Assembly (NCBI RefSeq): GCF_023715205.1
Contig: NZ_JAMBNR010000009.1
Location: 186,001-250,000 of the forward strand
Direction of reading: 5' to 3'
Length of the DNA: 64,000 bases
DNA from: Mesobacillus maritimus
Lineage (GTDB): Bacteria; Bacillota; Bacilli; Bacillales; Cytobacillaceae
Shown: positions 1 to 9,803 of the stretch, piece after piece
Layout: each line of letters begins with the position of its first letter
Numbering within the stretch: position 1 is the first letter of the stretch
Notes under the pieces: model-generated
What the model saw: the letters and a program-made list of their open reading frames with translations, nothing else
Told to the model about the DNA's origin: nothing
Database searches by the model: none
Program-made: the position numbers and the translations under genes

Positions 1-5
1 CGTTC

Positions 6-125
6 AACGGGCAGTAATTACACAACTGCCCGTAAGAGCCCGATTGATTTTTCTAAGGGCTAAAGCCCAAAGAAAAATCTTATCTCAGTTGGAGAGCTCC
101 AGGCCATACGCCGCTGAGCAGGGCA
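6..125 (+). ncRNA. EAR-like (eps-associated RNA) structured leader
   Basis: The leader in front of the EpsC-like gene is full of strong inverted repeats. GGGCAGT (9-15) pairs with ACTGCCC (25-31). GATTTTTCT (46-54) pairs with AGAAAAATC (71-79), enclosing GGGC/GCCC (57-60 with 65-68). GGAG/CTCC lies at 91-100, and CTCAG (84-88) pairs with CTGAG (114-118). In B. subtilis the EAR element sits directly upstream of epsC and promotes processive antitermination through the long eps operon. Position and fold density suggest the same element. The identification rests on context and visible pairing, not on a covariance-model match; an ordinary structured leader is the alternative. Confidence 0.6.
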
Positions 126-229
126 CTTCCGCTTTTCGATGTTCAGCTTTCACAGGTTGTTCCACTGTATGAAGTTGGACTTTCTTTTTGTCTTTTTTCA
201 ATTGTTACCTATTAATAAGGAGGATTTTG

Positions 230-2050
230 ATGAGTTATCGCAATCGAGTGTTAATGTTAGCTGGTTTGGATTCATTGATTGTGCTTTTTGCTATTTATTT
301 AAGTTATGTACCCCTTCATCCATCAATTGAAACCTTCAGCTATCAACAAATTGTTTGGAGTACCGCAGTCTTATTGGTGCTTCACCATGTATTTGCTTCG
401 ATTTTTCAGCTATACAACAAAGCGTGGGAATACGCGAGTGTTGGTGAAATTGTTAGTATCGTTCAAGCGGTGAGTTTCTCCATTATCGGGCTTGCGGTAT
501 TTCAACTATTCTTAGACTTCCCAGTGTATTGGCGGGCCTTGTTTACCGCGTGGACGATCCACGTAATTCTAATCGGTGGATCGCGATTTATTTGGCGGAT
601 GTTCCGTGATCGCTATATAAGTAAAAAAGAAGATATGGAAAAAGTATTAATCATTGGCGCTGGCCAAGGAGGAACACTTGTCGCGAGGCAGTTATTAGGT
701 AATCCTGAGCTTGGGCTAAAACCTGTCGCGTTTATTGATGATGATTTTCGTAAATATAAGCTGCAAATTCTTGGGATACCAGTTGTCGGTACATCCAAAG
801 GAATCGTCGACGCGGTAGAAAAATACGGAATTGATAAAATTGTGATTGCAATTCCGTCCTTAAGCCGGAAAGAAATCAATCGGATTTTCGACGAGTGTGC
901 GAAAACAAAATTAAAAACACAGATTATGCCAAAGATTGAAGATATCATGATTGGGAAAGTACCTGTCAGTCAGTTCCGTGATGTGGAAGTAGAAGACTTA
1001 TTAGGACGTGAGCCAATTAAGTTAGATATTGAGGGTATTTCAGAGTATGTGTCAGGTAAAACAGTATTAGTAACAGGTGCAGGTGGATCAATTGGATCTG
1101 AAATTTGCCGTCAGATCTGCCATTTCACTCCAGGAAAAATTGTTCTTGTCGGACATGGGGAGAACAGTATTTATTCCATTGATATGGAGTTGAAAAATCT
1201 CTATCGGGATTCCATTAAGATTGTTCCTGTTATTGCAGACATTCAAGACCGTGATCGCATACTTGAGGTAATGCAAGAACATAAGCCAGATGTGGTATAT
1301 CATGCGGCTGCGCATAAGCATGTGCCGATGATGGAATATAATCCAAGAGAAGCTGTAAAGAACAATGTGTTTGGAACGAAGAATGTGGCAGAAGCAGCGG
1401 ATGCATCTGGGGTTAAGGCCTTCGTAATGGTTTCTACTGATAAGGCGGTTAATCCAACGAATGTAATGGGTTCGACAAAGCGGATTGCGGAAATGGTGGT
1501 TCAAGATCTAGCAGACCGGAGTACGACGAAGTTTGTTGCGGTTCGGTTTGGGAATGTGCTTGGTAGCCGTGGAAGTGTTATTCCGTTGTTTAAGAAACAG
1601 ATTCAAGCTGGCGGACCCGTTACCGTTACACACCCTGATATGACAAGGTACTTCATGACAATTCCTGAGGCTTCACGATTAGTGATTCAAGCAGGGGCAC
1701 TTGCTCGTGGAGGAGAAATATTTGTCCTAGATATGGGTGAGCCTGTTAAGATTGTGGACTTAGCAAAGAATTTAATTACTCTTTCAGGTTATTCAGTAGA
1801 GGAAATTGGGATTAAGTTCTCCGGTTTACGCCCCGGTGAAAAGATGTTTGAAGAGTTATTAAATGAAAAGGAAATCCACCCTGAACCGATTTTCCCTAAG
1901 ATATTTATTGGGAGAGCATTACATGAGCAGGATGAGGAAGTACGATACCTTCTCGAAAACTTCGAGGATTTCACGACAAATGATTTAAAAGAGTACGTGA
2001 TCAACTTGGCTAATCGTAGAGAAACTAGGAAACTCTTGGTTGCTAAGTAA
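230..2050 (+). CDS. epsC: EpsC-like nucleoside-diphosphate-sugar epimerase/dehydratase, membrane-bound
   Basis: 606-aa CapD/PglF/EpsC-type enzyme. The N-terminus carries about four membrane segments (roughly residues 8-25, 40-60, 75-95, 103-120). A first Rossmann-like domain has GAGQGG at 143-148. The catalytic short-chain-dehydrogenase domain has TGAGGSIG at 282-289, STDK at 412-415, and Met423/Lys427 in place of the usual YxxxK, as is typical of this family. It probably makes a 4-keto-6-deoxy sugar nucleotide used by the aminotransferase encoded further down. The start at 230 is chosen because AAGGAGG precedes it by 6 bases; the open frame continues upstream to a TTG at 188 without a ribosome binding site. 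It is the first complete gene of the cluster; epsA/epsB-type genes probably lie before the window. Confidence 0.9.
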   Translation: MSYRNRVLMLAGLDSLIVLFAIYLSYVPLHPSIETFSYQQIVWSTAVLLVLHHVFASIFQLYNKAWEYASVGEIVSIVQAVSFSIIGLAVFQLFLDFPVYWRALFTAWTIHVILIGGSRFIWRMFRDRYISKKEDMEKVLIIGAGQGGTLVARQLLGNPELGLKPVAFIDDDFRKYKLQILGIPVVGTSKGIVDAVEKYGIDKIVIAIPSLSRKEINRIFDECAKTKLKTQIMPKIEDIMIGKVPVSQFRDVEVEDLLGREPIKLDIEGISEYVSGKTVLVTGAGGSIGSEICRQICHFTPGKIVLVGHGENSIYSIDMELKNLYRDSIKIVPVIADIQDRDRILEVMQEHKPDVVYHAAAHKHVPMMEYNPREAVKNNVFGTKNVAEAADASGVKAFVMVSTDKAVNPTNVMGSTKRIAEMVVQDLADRSTTKFVAVRFGNVLGSRGSVIPLFKKQIQAGGPVTVTHPDMTRYFMTIPEASRLVIQAGALARGGEIFVLDMGEPVKIVDLAKNLITLSGYSVEEIGIKFSGLRPGEKMFEELLNEKEIHPEPIFPKIFIGRALHEQDEEVRYLLENFEDFTTNDLKEYVINLANRRETRKLLVAK

Positions 2051-2094
2051 TATATACATGTTATAAATCTAGAAAAGGGATTGGAGAATTTAAA

Positions 2095-2979
2095 ATGAAA
2101 AAAGTACGCAAAGCCATTATTCCGGCTGCAGGATTAGGGACGCGTTTCCTACCTGCAACAAAGGCGATGCCAAAAGAGATGTTACCAATTGTGGACAAGC
2201 CTACAATTCAATACATCATTGAAGAAGCAGTCGCTTCAGGTATAGAGGATATCATTATTGTTACTGGTAAAGGTAAACGTGCGATTGAGGATCATTTTGA
2301 TTATGCCCCAGAACTTGAGATGAATCTAGAATCTAAAGGGAAATTTGATATTCTTGATCGAGTGCGTTACTCTACGAATCTTGCCGATATTCATTATATT
2401 CGGCAGAAAGAGCCAAAGGGTTTAGGGCATGCGGTTTGGTGTGCACGGAAGTTTATTGGAGATGAACCATTTGCGGTCTTATTAGGGGATGATATTGTTC
2501 AAAGTGATACCCCTTGTTTAAAGCAGTTAATCAATCAATATGAAGAAACTCATTCTTCAGTAATTGGTGTTCAAACTGTAGCTGATAATGAGACACACCG
2601 TTATGGGATTGTTGACCCTTCCGTTCAAGAGGGTCGCAGATATCAAGTCGAGAACTTTGTGGAAAAACCGGCCCAGGGGACAGCCCCTTCAAATCTAGCG
2701 ATTATGGGTAGATATGTATTAACACCTGAAATCTTTATGTACTTAGACCAACAAGAAACTGGTGCTGGTGGGGAGATTCAGTTGACCGATGCCATTCAAA
2801 AGCTGAATCAAATCCAGCGTGTGTTTGCTTATGATTTTGAGGGCAAACGATTTGATGTTGGCGAGAAGAGTGGGTTTGTAAAAACAACGATTGAATTTGC
2901 TTTGCAGAATGAAGAAATCCGGGAAGAGTTAATGGAATATCTTGAAGAAGTGTTGAAAAAAAGTCGTTTAGAAATATAA
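2095..2979 (+). CDS. galU: UTP-glucose-1-phosphate uridylyltransferase
   Basis: 294-aa GalU/GtaB-type nucleotidyltransferase, the normal length for the family. The N-terminal nucleotide-binding loop runs [20 protein letters not shown] (residues 10-29), and VEKP and GEIQLTDA motifs follow in the C-terminal half. It forms UDP-glucose, the precursor for glucosyl residues of exopolysaccharide and wall teichoic acid and the substrate of the GalE encoded at the end of the cluster. It follows the EpsC-like gene by 44 bases in the same direction. The family assignment is secure; whether this is the only copy in the genome cannot be told. Confidence 0.95.
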   Translation: MKKVRKAIIPAAGLGTRFLPATKAMPKEMLPIVDKPTIQYIIEEAVASGIEDIIIVTGKGKRAIEDHFDYAPELEMNLESKGKFDILDRVRYSTNLADIHYIRQKEPKGLGHAVWCARKFIGDEPFAVLLGDDIVQSDTPCLKQLINQYEETHSSVIGVQTVADNETHRYGIVDPSVQEGRRYQVENFVEKPAQGTAPSNLAIMGRYVLTPEIFMYLDQQETGAGGEIQLTDAIQKLNQIQRVFAYDFEGKRFDVGEKSGFVKTTIEFALQNEEIREELMEYLEEVLKKSRLEI

Positions 2980-3070
2980 CTCTGAAGCTGTTAGGTGATG
3001 GTTTGCTGCTAGTAAATTCCTCTTAGAATGGTATCATCTATCCGTAAACAACTATGGATGGTGATTTTAG

Positions 3071-3238
3071 GTGTATCCTGATGTAAAAGCATTCAGTGAG
3101 GAGAATTCAAAGAATGCAGGTTTTACTTTAGTGGAAATCCTTGCAGTTCTCGTCGTTTTAGGGATATTAACAACAATCACAGTGCCTACTGTTCTGTGGA
3201 TAATTGAAAATTCTCGGGAAGATGTATTTATGTTGTGA
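3071..3238 (+). pseudogene. Truncated type IV prepilin-like fragment
   Basis: A 55-codon frame opening with GTG contains a class III (prepilin) signal. A short hydrophilic leader ends in Gly, followed by FTLVEILAVLVVLGIL and a continuing helix, with the Glu at position +5 of the mature part. Real pseudopilins are 90-160 aa, but this frame stops 40 residues after the cleavage site with no globular domain. The nearby Shine-Dalgarno-like GAGGAG followed by ATG (3114) is in a different frame, suggesting a frameshift. It lies between galU and the aminotransferase gene, an odd place for a pilin, so it is probably a remnant. Confidence 0.55.
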
Positions 3239-3770
3239 CGGGGAAGTGAAATGTAGCATTCATTCTGAGTCTAACGATGACCCGGTGAAGAGAATGGTGA
3301 TGGGAATGCTGTTCCTTTTCTATGATGTTGGATGAGTATGTTTGTTTAAGAGATTTGTGTATGGATTGTGGGGCAGTATAAGAGCGTTTAAGAATTTGAT
3401 CTATGGAAAATTAGTTTATATTGCCCTTACGCTTGTGTTCAGGAATATTGATGATTGAATGATATATGTGAACACTATCGTAGTTAGATTGAACGCTAGA
3501 AACATTGCGGGATAAGGGTTTGAGTCGATTTTAGTGAGATTTATAGATTGATTGAATGGTTTATATAATAGGAAGAAACTCGTTTTGGATGACAAATGCA
3601 AAAATATCTATTTCTTATTTGCATGGTAGATTGAATAGATATTACGAGGTGGCTATCGGAAGTAGATAACGATTTTAGTGGTTTAGAAGTTGATTGGAGT
3701 TATAGTTTTGAGGATTCCAAGTGAGTCCTAATCTACTAAAATATTAACTTAACAAGGGAAGGAAGTCTAG
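3239..3770. other. Gene-free stretch inside the exopolysaccharide cluster
   Basis: About 530 bases with no convincing open frame on either strand, no strong hairpin and no recognisable RNA. It follows the broken prepilin-like fragment and may be the decayed remains of one or more genes. A GGAAGG ribosome binding site for the next gene lies at its 3' end. Confidence 0.5.
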
Positions 3771-4904
3771 ATGATGGAGTCGACAAAAGTGAAAGAAAGA
3801 ATATTCCTATCTTCGCCACATATGAGTGATGAAGGTTTTGAAATGCAATACGTACAGGAAGCTTTTGATACAAATTGGATTGCGCCCCTTGGTGAAAACG
3901 TAAATGGATTCGAAAGAGAGCTTGCTGAAAAAGTAGGATCTAAATCTGCTGCTGCACTTTCCTCAGGGACTGCTGCTATTCATTTGGCTCTTAAAGCAGC
4001 GGGAGTTGGAGAAGGGGATATTGTATTCTGTCCAACACTTACTTTCTCTGCTACTGCAAATCCGATCATATATCAAAATGCTATTCCTGTATTTATCGAT
4101 AGTGATTACGAAACTTGGAATATGAGCCCAAAAGCATTAGAAGAAGCTTTTGAAAAGTATCCAGAAGTAAAGGCAGTGCTGGTCGTTCATCTATATGGTT
4201 TGTCTGCAGATATGGACAAAATTATGGAGATTTGTAAGAAACATAACGTAGCGGTTATAGAAGATGCTGCTGAGTCTCTAGGTACCTACTATAAAGGTAA
4301 GCATACTGGAACTTTCGGTGACTATGGCATTTTCTCTTTTAATGGAAACAAGATTATCACAACTTCCGGGGGTGGAATGCTTGTTTCTAATAATGAAGAA
4401 AGAATTGCAAAGGCAAGATTTTGGGCCACTCAATCCCGAGATCAAGCAAGACATTATCAACATAGTGAATTAGGATTTAATTATCGGATGAGTAATGTAG
4501 TTGCTGGGATTGGTAGAGGTCAGCTTAAGGTGTTAGATCAGAGAGTTGCCAAAAAGAACTATATTTTTGAGTTCTATAAAAGAGAGCTAGCTGGACTTGA
4601 GGGTGTTGAGTTCATGCCAAGTAATAAGTGGAATGAACCAAACTACTGGTTAAGCTCAATGACTTTGACAGGTAAGGTAAGGCCAATCGGCATTATGGAT
4701 GCTCTTGAAAAAGAAAATATTGAATCAAGACCTGTTTGGAAACCAATGCATATGCAGCCATTCTTTAAGAAATATGATTTTGTTGGAACGGGTGTTTCAG
4801 AGAAGCTGTTTGAGAATGGTGTATGTTTGCCGTCTGACACAAAGATGACGGATGAGGACTTAGAAAGAGTTGTTAAGACTATTAAAGGGTTGTGGTTAGA
4901 ATAA
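3771..4904 (+). CDS. epsN: EpsN-like PLP-dependent sugar aminotransferase (DegT/DnrJ/EryC1/StrS)
   Basis: 377 aa, full length for the family. Residues resembling B. subtilis EpsN include SPPHMS-like (SSPHMS), [26 protein letters not shown] and the active-site block [15 protein letters not shown], where Lys194 should form the PLP aldimine; Asp165 in [10 protein letters not shown] should contact the pyridine nitrogen. It most likely aminates the 4-keto sugar nucleotide made by the EpsC-like enzyme. Translation may start at either of two adjacent ATGs (3771 or 3774), both behind GGAAGG. Its stop overlaps the next start (TAATG), indicating translational coupling with the sugar transferase gene. 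Confidence 0.9.
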   Translation: MMESTKVKERIFLSSPHMSDEGFEMQYVQEAFDTNWIAPLGENVNGFERELAEKVGSKSAAALSSGTAAIHLALKAAGVGEGDIVFCPTLTFSATANPIIYQNAIPVFIDSDYETWNMSPKALEEAFEKYPEVKAVLVVHLYGLSADMDKIMEICKKHNVAVIEDAAESLGTYYKGKHTGTFGDYGIFSFNGNKIITTSGGGMLVSNNEERIAKARFWATQSRDQARHYQHSELGFNYRMSNVVAGIGRGQLKVLDQRVAKKNYIFEFYKRELAGLEGVEFMPSNKWNEPNYWLSSMTLTGKVRPIGIMDALEKENIESRPVWKPMHMQPFFKKYDFVGTGVSEKLFENGVCLPSDTKMTDEDLERVVKTIKGLWLE

Positions 4905-5545
4905 TGAAGAATTCCAAAGGTGGTATTTATAAAAGGTTTGTAAAAAGACCGATGGATTTTATACTTTCTTTAATCGCTATTATTGTTCTTAGTCCAGTAT
5001 TTTTAATAGTTGCTTTACTTGTTAAAACGAAGTTAGGTAGCCCTGTGCTATTTAAGCAGAAACGACCTGGGCTTAAAGAAGAGATTTTTCTAATGTATAA
5101 GTTTAGGACCATGACGGATGAAAGAGATGATAAAGGGGAGCTACTACCTGACAGTGTTAGATTGACGAAGTTTGGTAAGTTACTACGTTCTACATCTCTT
5201 GATGAACTACCGGAACTTTTTAATATTTTGAAGGGTGATATGTCAATTATAGGTCCAAGGCCATTATTGGTTAAGTACCTTCCTCTTTATAATGAGCATC
5301 AAAAACGACGACATGAGGTTAGACCTGGGTTATCTGGCTTAGCTCAGGTAAGTGGTAGAAATGCTATTAGTTGGGAAGACAAGTTCAATCTAGATGTAAG
5401 GTATGTAGAAAATGTGAGTTTTGTTAATGATTGGAAGATTATTTTTTATACTATTAAGAAGGTCTTTGTTAGGGAAGGTATTAACTCAGAGACTGCAGCA
5501 ACAATGGAGTACTTTGAAGGTAGTAAGGTAGGGGACAATAAATGA
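4904..5545 (+). CDS. epsL: EpsL-like undecaprenyl-phosphate sugar phosphotransferase
   Basis: 213-aa monotopic bacterial sugar transferase (polyprenyl phosphoglycosyl transferase). A hydrophobic segment at about residues 18-40 is followed by [35 protein letters not shown] and [19 protein letters not shown], the ordered blocks of this family. It should start repeat-unit assembly by moving a sugar phosphate onto undecaprenyl phosphate at the inner membrane face. ATG 4904 overlaps the stop of the aminotransferase gene; an upstream GTG at 4892 is less likely. The last codons overlap the next gene by four bases (ATGA). Confidence 0.92.
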   Translation: MKNSKGGIYKRFVKRPMDFILSLIAIIVLSPVFLIVALLVKTKLGSPVLFKQKRPGLKEEIFLMYKFRTMTDERDDKGELLPDSVRLTKFGKLLRSTSLDELPELFNILKGDMSIIGPRPLLVKYLPLYNEHQKRRHEVRPGLSGLAQVSGRNAISWEDKFNLDVRYVENVSFVNDWKIIFYTIKKVFVREGINSETAATMEYFEGSKVGDNK

Positions 5546-6519
5546 ATGAGATTAACATATTAATTTTAAGTGCTGGAAGACGTGTAGAACTGGTACAGTG
5601 TTTTCAAAAAGCAGCGAAAAAACTAAATGTAAAAAGTAATATTGTAGCTGGAGATTGTTCTAATACAGCCCCGGCTTTATACTTTGCAGACAGAACTTAT
5701 AATTTACCGCGTATTTTTGAACCTAATTATATTGGTGCAATTATTGATGCTTGTAATCAAGAAAATATTTCGTTAGTAGTGCCGACGATTGATACAGATT
5801 TGTTATTACTTGCAGAGAATAAAAGTTTTATCGAGGAAAAAACAAATGCAAAGGTATTGATATCTGATTATAAAGTGATTGAGATATGTAGAGATAAAAT
5901 CAATACGCAGAAATATCTAGAAGATAATGGTTTTGGAATTCCTAAGATGTATACAGATGAAGAAATTAGGACTGGTAATTTAAAGTTTCCGCTTTTTATA
6001 AAGCCAAAATCCGGAAGCTCCAGTATAAACATATTTAAAGTGAAAAATAATAATGAATTAAACATCTATAAGGATATTGTTAACGATCCTATAATTCAAG
6101 ATTTTATGGAGGGTGAAGAGTTTACGGTTGATGTATTCCTGGACTTTGACAGTAATATTATTTCAATTGTTCCTCGGTTAAGGATAGCTACTCGTAGCGG
6201 TGAGATTTCTAAGGGGAAGATTATAAGAGATAGGGAGATCATTGATGATGTTACTAAGTTAATGAACGTACTTAAGCCTATTGGTCATATAACAGTTCAA
6301 CTTATGAAAACAGATAAAGGAATTGAGTATATTGAGATTAACCCAAGATTCGGTGGAGGGGCACCAATGAGTATTATGAGTGGTGCTGATTCTTCTGAAA
6401 ATCTTTTTAGATTGCTGATGGGTGAAAAGCTAGAGTATAACGAGAATTATAAAGATAACCTTACTTTTTTAAGATTTGACAGTAGTATTTGTTTAGATGA
6501 AAACATGGAGTTATTGTGA
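5542..6519 (+). CDS. ATP-grasp family enzyme
   Basis: 325 aa. It has the carbamoyl-phosphate-synthase-like ATP-grasp layout: a pre-ATP-grasp alpha/beta domain ([14 protein letters not shown] near the start), the lysine strand [23 protein letters not shown], and the metal-binding [12 protein letters not shown]. Such enzymes join a carboxylate to an amine or other nucleophile with ATP, and in polysaccharide clusters may decorate sugars with amino or organic acids. The substrate cannot be inferred. It overlaps both neighbours (ATGA upstream, the HAD gene downstream), so the sugar transferase, this gene and the HAD gene are co-translated. Confidence 0.8.
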   Translation: MNEINILILSAGRRVELVQCFQKAAKKLNVKSNIVAGDCSNTAPALYFADRTYNLPRIFEPNYIGAIIDACNQENISLVVPTIDTDLLLLAENKSFIEEKTNAKVLISDYKVIEICRDKINTQKYLEDNGFGIPKMYTDEEIRTGNLKFPLFIKPKSGSSSINIFKVKNNNELNIYKDIVNDPIIQDFMEGEEFTVDVFLDFDSNIISIVPRLRIATRSGEISKGKIIRDREIIDDVTKLMNVLKPIGHITVQLMKTDKGIEYIEINPRFGGGAPMSIMSGADSSENLFRLLMGEKLEYNENYKDNLTFLRFDSSICLDENMELL

Positions 6520-7223
6520 TGGTACGAGCAATAATATTCGATTTAGATGATACTTTAATTTCTGAGAGGAAGTATATTGAAAGTGGTTATCGACATATTG
6601 CAAACTTATTAAGTAATAGGTATGACAAGGCTGCTACAGAACTGTATGAATTGTTAATCGATTTATTTAAAAACAATCCTAGGAATGTTTTTAATAGAAT
6701 TCTTGATACATTAGGTGTTACTTATACCAAAACCGAAATAATCGATCTCGTAGAAGAGTATCGAAACCATTTACCTAGTATTGATTTTTTTAATGATGTA
6801 TTACCTTGCTTAGACTTATTAAAGCAAAAAAATGTAAAAACGGGTGTTATTACAGATGGGTATGCTAATGCTCAGCGTAATAAATTGACGGCTATAAAAG
6901 CAAATAATCATTTTGATGAAATTATTGTAACAGATGAATTGGGAAGAGAGTTTTGGAAGCCACATCCTAAAGCCTTTGAAATTATGAAAGAAAAGCTGGA
7001 TGTAGAATTTCATGAAATGATTTATGTCGGTGATAATCCTGAGAAGGATTTTTATATAAGTAGCATCTATCCTATAAAAACAATTAGGATTTATCGGAAT
7101 GGAAATTGCATCTATAGAGATAATCCATATCTAAATGATATTAAGGAAAATTACTCAATTCATAGTTTAAGTGAATTGAATTCAATAATAAAAGAAAAAA
7201 CTATAAACTACATCAAAAAATAG
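6519..7223 (+). CDS. HAD-superfamily hydrolase
   Basis: 234 aa with HAD motif I FDLDDTL (nucleophile Asp8, Asp10), motif II in GVITDG, motif III lysine in KPHPKAF, and motif IV in YVGDNPEKD, giving a complete catalytic set. It is probably a phosphatase acting on a small phosphorylated metabolite, plausibly a precursor of the group attached by the neighbouring ATP-grasp enzyme. The start at ATG 6519 lies 8 bases after GGAG and overlaps the previous stop; a GTG three bases earlier is also possible. AT-rich composition matches the genes around it. Confidence 0.8.
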   Translation: MVRAIIFDLDDTLISERKYIESGYRHIANLLSNRYDKAATELYELLIDLFKNNPRNVFNRILDTLGVTYTKTEIIDLVEEYRNHLPSIDFFNDVLPCLDLLKQKNVKTGVITDGYANAQRNKLTAIKANNHFDEIIVTDELGREFWKPHPKAFEIMKEKLDVEFHEMIYVGDNPEKDFYISSIYPIKTIRIYRNGNCIYRDNPYLNDIKENYSIHSLSELNSIIKEKTINYIKK

Positions 7224-7250
7224 TTCCGAATGGAGAGTCAGTAACTTGAA

Positions 7251-8375
7251 ATGAAAATACTATATGTTACAACTATATCTAATACTGTAAATGCCTTTTT
7301 GATTCCACATATTAAGCTTTTAGTTGAACAGGGACATCAAGTTGAAGTTGCTTTTAATGTGGTTCAGGACGTAAGCCCTGATTTAATTGAATTAGGAATT
7401 AAAATTCATAATGTAGACTTTCAAAGATCCCCGTTACAAAAGGGTAATTTACTTGCATACAAAAAAATACAACATTTAGTCATGGAAGAGGGATTTGAAT
7501 TAGTTCATACTCACACTCCAATTGCATCCTTCATAACTCGAATGGCTTGTAGAAATACTCCGAATACAAAAATATTATATACTGCTCATGGATTTCACTT
7601 TTATAAGGGGGCTCCATTCAAAAACTGGCTAATTTATTATTCTATGGAGAGAGTTGCTGCAAAATACACAGATGCAATTATTACAATCAATCAAGAAGAC
7701 TATATAGAGGCACAAAAATTAAAATTAAGAATAGCTAAAAACATTTTTAAAATACATGGTGTTGGGATTGATATAGGTAAATTTATAGATGTGGATTTTA
7801 ATAAAAAGGTAAGGCTGAGAAAGGAATATGAATATAGTACTGATGATTTTATATTATTTTATGCAGCCGAGTTAAACTATAATAAACATCAGGATTTACT
7901 TATAGATGTAGTTAGTATTCTAAAAGATAAAATTCCAAACATTAAGCTTTTACTAGCTGGAGAAGGACCATTAACTAAGAAATACATTGAACAAGTTGAC
8001 AGATTGGGATTAAGAAATAATATTGAGTTTTTAGGATTTAGAAAAGATATACCTAACTTATTAAAGCTTTCAGATATAGCTGTTTCTGCTTCAAGAAGAG
8101 AAGGGCTACCCGTTAATATAATGGAAGCAATGGCAACCGGACTACCAATTGTACTAACAGATTGTAGAGGGAATAGAGACTTGGTCATTAATAATGAAAA
8201 TGGAATACTAGTTGATTTAGAAGATAAAGAAAGCTTTGCTAATGCTATAAAAAAAGTTTTTGATTCTGCAAGTTTAAGAAAAAATTTCAGTAAAAGAAAT
8301 TTAGAACTTATAAATAGTTACTCTATAGATAATGTCATTAAGGAGATGAGGTTAATATATAATAATTTTTTATAA
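7251..8375 (+). CDS. epsD: EpsD-like GT4 glycosyltransferase
   Basis: 374 aa GT-B fold enzyme. The N-terminal acceptor domain contains HTHTPIASF and YTAHGFHFYKGAP-NWLIYY, closely resembling EpsD of B. subtilis. The C-terminal donor domain has AGEGPL and the retaining GT4 signature SRREGLPVNIMEA (Glu-x7-Glu type). It should add one sugar to the lipid-linked repeat unit on the cytoplasmic side. ATG 7251 is preceded by GGAGAG. Sugar specificity is not readable. Confidence 0.88.
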   Translation: MKILYVTTISNTVNAFLIPHIKLLVEQGHQVEVAFNVVQDVSPDLIELGIKIHNVDFQRSPLQKGNLLAYKKIQHLVMEEGFELVHTHTPIASFITRMACRNTPNTKILYTAHGFHFYKGAPFKNWLIYYSMERVAAKYTDAIITINQEDYIEAQKLKLRIAKNIFKIHGVGIDIGKFIDVDFNKKVRLRKEYEYSTDDFILFYAAELNYNKHQDLLIDVVSILKDKIPNIKLLLAGEGPLTKKYIEQVDRLGLRNNIEFLGFRKDIPNLLKLSDIAVSASRREGLPVNIMEAMATGLPIVLTDCRGNRDLVINNENGILVDLEDKESFANAIKKVFDSASLRKNFSKRNLELINSYSIDNVIKEMRLIYNNFL

Positions 8376-8428
8376 AATTTTATTTAAACTCTTTATGTGC
8401 GGATATTACTTAACAAAAGAGGAGAGCC

Positions 8429-9616
8429 ATGAAATTAACTTATTGGAGTTTTTTAATTTTTATTATACTAAAGCAATTTTATATTTTTGAATCAGGGGGG
8501 GTGCAGCCGGGAGATTTATTCTTTTTACTTTCTTTATTTTTATTTCTTTTTACTAAAAGAAATAAAGAGATAAAAATAGATAATGTAGATCGTCTTTTGT
8601 TCTACTTCATAATTAGTATTATATTAATAAATGGCTTTTATGCTGCTTATCATCAAAGAATAGACTTTGTCTTATCTACATTGCACTATATATTTAATTT
8701 CCTAGTTGTAATTCTTTTTCGGCAATACGCTAAAGATATGTCATTTTTAGTAATGCTATTTAAAGCATGTAAACTTAATTTATGGATTCAATTATTTGTA
8801 TTTTCTTTGGGTTGGGGAGAGTACTATGCTGGAGTTAGGTACATGGGGACTTTTAATGATCCGAATCAAATGTCCTTTTTTTTATATATTACATTAATGA
8901 TTATGTACCTTATTTCTGAGATTATTAATAAAAAGATAAGTCTAATTTATTATTCGATAGTTACATTTTTAATTTTCCAAACTGCTTCTACGGGGATGTT
9001 TATTGCATTATTTATATTTATATTTTTGCTTATAATTTTTAAATTGCGCTTTAGTATATTAAAGAAGATCAATGCAAAAAAAATACTAATATTTAATATT
9101 GCACTTATAGTATTGATTTTGTTTGTGTCAACAACTCCAATTAATATTAAAAAGTTTTCAGAAGATAATTTTTTGTTCCAAAGAGTAGAGGAGAAAATGT
9201 CAAAAATAGGTAATGGCAACTATGCGACAAATTATAACCAGACGAATCTTATAGAAGAGAGAGGGATAGATAAATTATTTGTTTATCCTGAACGTCTAAT
9301 TTTAGGTGCCGGTCAAGGCTACTATACGAGATTTAATCTCGCAGCACACACTGGTGAAATTCATTCAACAATCCCTAGTGTGTTGTTCAGCTACGGAATT
9401 CTCCCAACAGTTTTGTTGCTATTGTGGTTTATAAAGAATGTTAGAAAGGTTTCATTTGTTACAGTTTTAGTGTTTACTCCATTATTAGTGGAAAGTTTTA
9501 CATTGTTAAATCAAAGACAGCCTTTTTTTTGGATGCTATTTATTCTAGCATTTATATATTCAAAATGTAATGATACCCAACAAAGTGTTTATTTAAGTGA
9601 CACTATTCATAAATAA
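8429..9616 (+). CDS. Wzy-like O-antigen/exopolysaccharide polymerase, membrane
   Basis: 395 aa with about ten hydrophobic segments and a large outer loop near residues 235-310, the layout of Wzy/O-antigen ligase-like polymerases. MGTFNDPNQM (residues about 142-151) in a loop resembles the FxNPN motif seen in these proteins. It would polymerise flipped repeat units at the outer face of the membrane. An AGGAGAG ribosome binding site precedes ATG 8429. Sequence identity in this family is low, so topology and gene context carry the call. Confidence 0.72.
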   Translation: MKLTYWSFLIFIILKQFYIFESGGVQPGDLFFLLSLFLFLFTKRNKEIKIDNVDRLLFYFIISIILINGFYAAYHQRIDFVLSTLHYIFNFLVVILFRQYAKDMSFLVMLFKACKLNLWIQLFVFSLGWGEYYAGVRYMGTFNDPNQMSFFLYITLMIMYLISEIINKKISLIYYSIVTFLIFQTASTGMFIALFIFIFLLIIFKLRFSILKKINAKKILIFNIALIVLILFVSTTPINIKKFSEDNFLFQRVEEKMSKIGNGNYATNYNQTNLIEERGIDKLFVYPERLILGAGQGYYTRFNLAAHTGEIHSTIPSVLFSYGILPTVLLLLWFIKNVRKVSFVTVLVFTPLLVESFTLLNQRQPFFWMLFILAFIYSKCNDTQQSVYLSDTIHK

Positions 9617-9763
9617 AGATTGTGTAGTTGGAGCTTTTAAGAAATGATAGTCTAATTGTTTGTCACAAATGAACAATATTTTTTGAATTTTCATAGGGAA
9701 ATTAAAAGTAATTTTATAAGTGAATTGCAAATAAACAATTTTTTAAGGGAAGAAAGGAGATGT

Positions 9764-9802
9764 ATGATGAGGTATTTGTATAGTGCCTTCATACAATATT
9801 AA
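9764..9802 (+). CDS. Possible 12-aa leader peptide coupled to the next glycosyltransferase
   Basis: A strong AAAGGAGA site precedes two ATGs that open the frame MMRYLYSAFIQY and stop at 9800-9802, one base before the ATG of the next gene, which has no ribosome binding site of its own. The arrangement suggests termination-reinitiation. It could equally be a chance frame if the GTG at 9783 is the true start of the glycosyltransferase. Confidence 0.35.
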   Translation: MMRYLYSAFIQY

Positions 9803-9803
9803 C

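Noticed and set aside
1088-1504. 138-codon minus-strand frame inside the EpsC-like gene
   Set aside because: Antisense shadow of a strongly conserved coding region.
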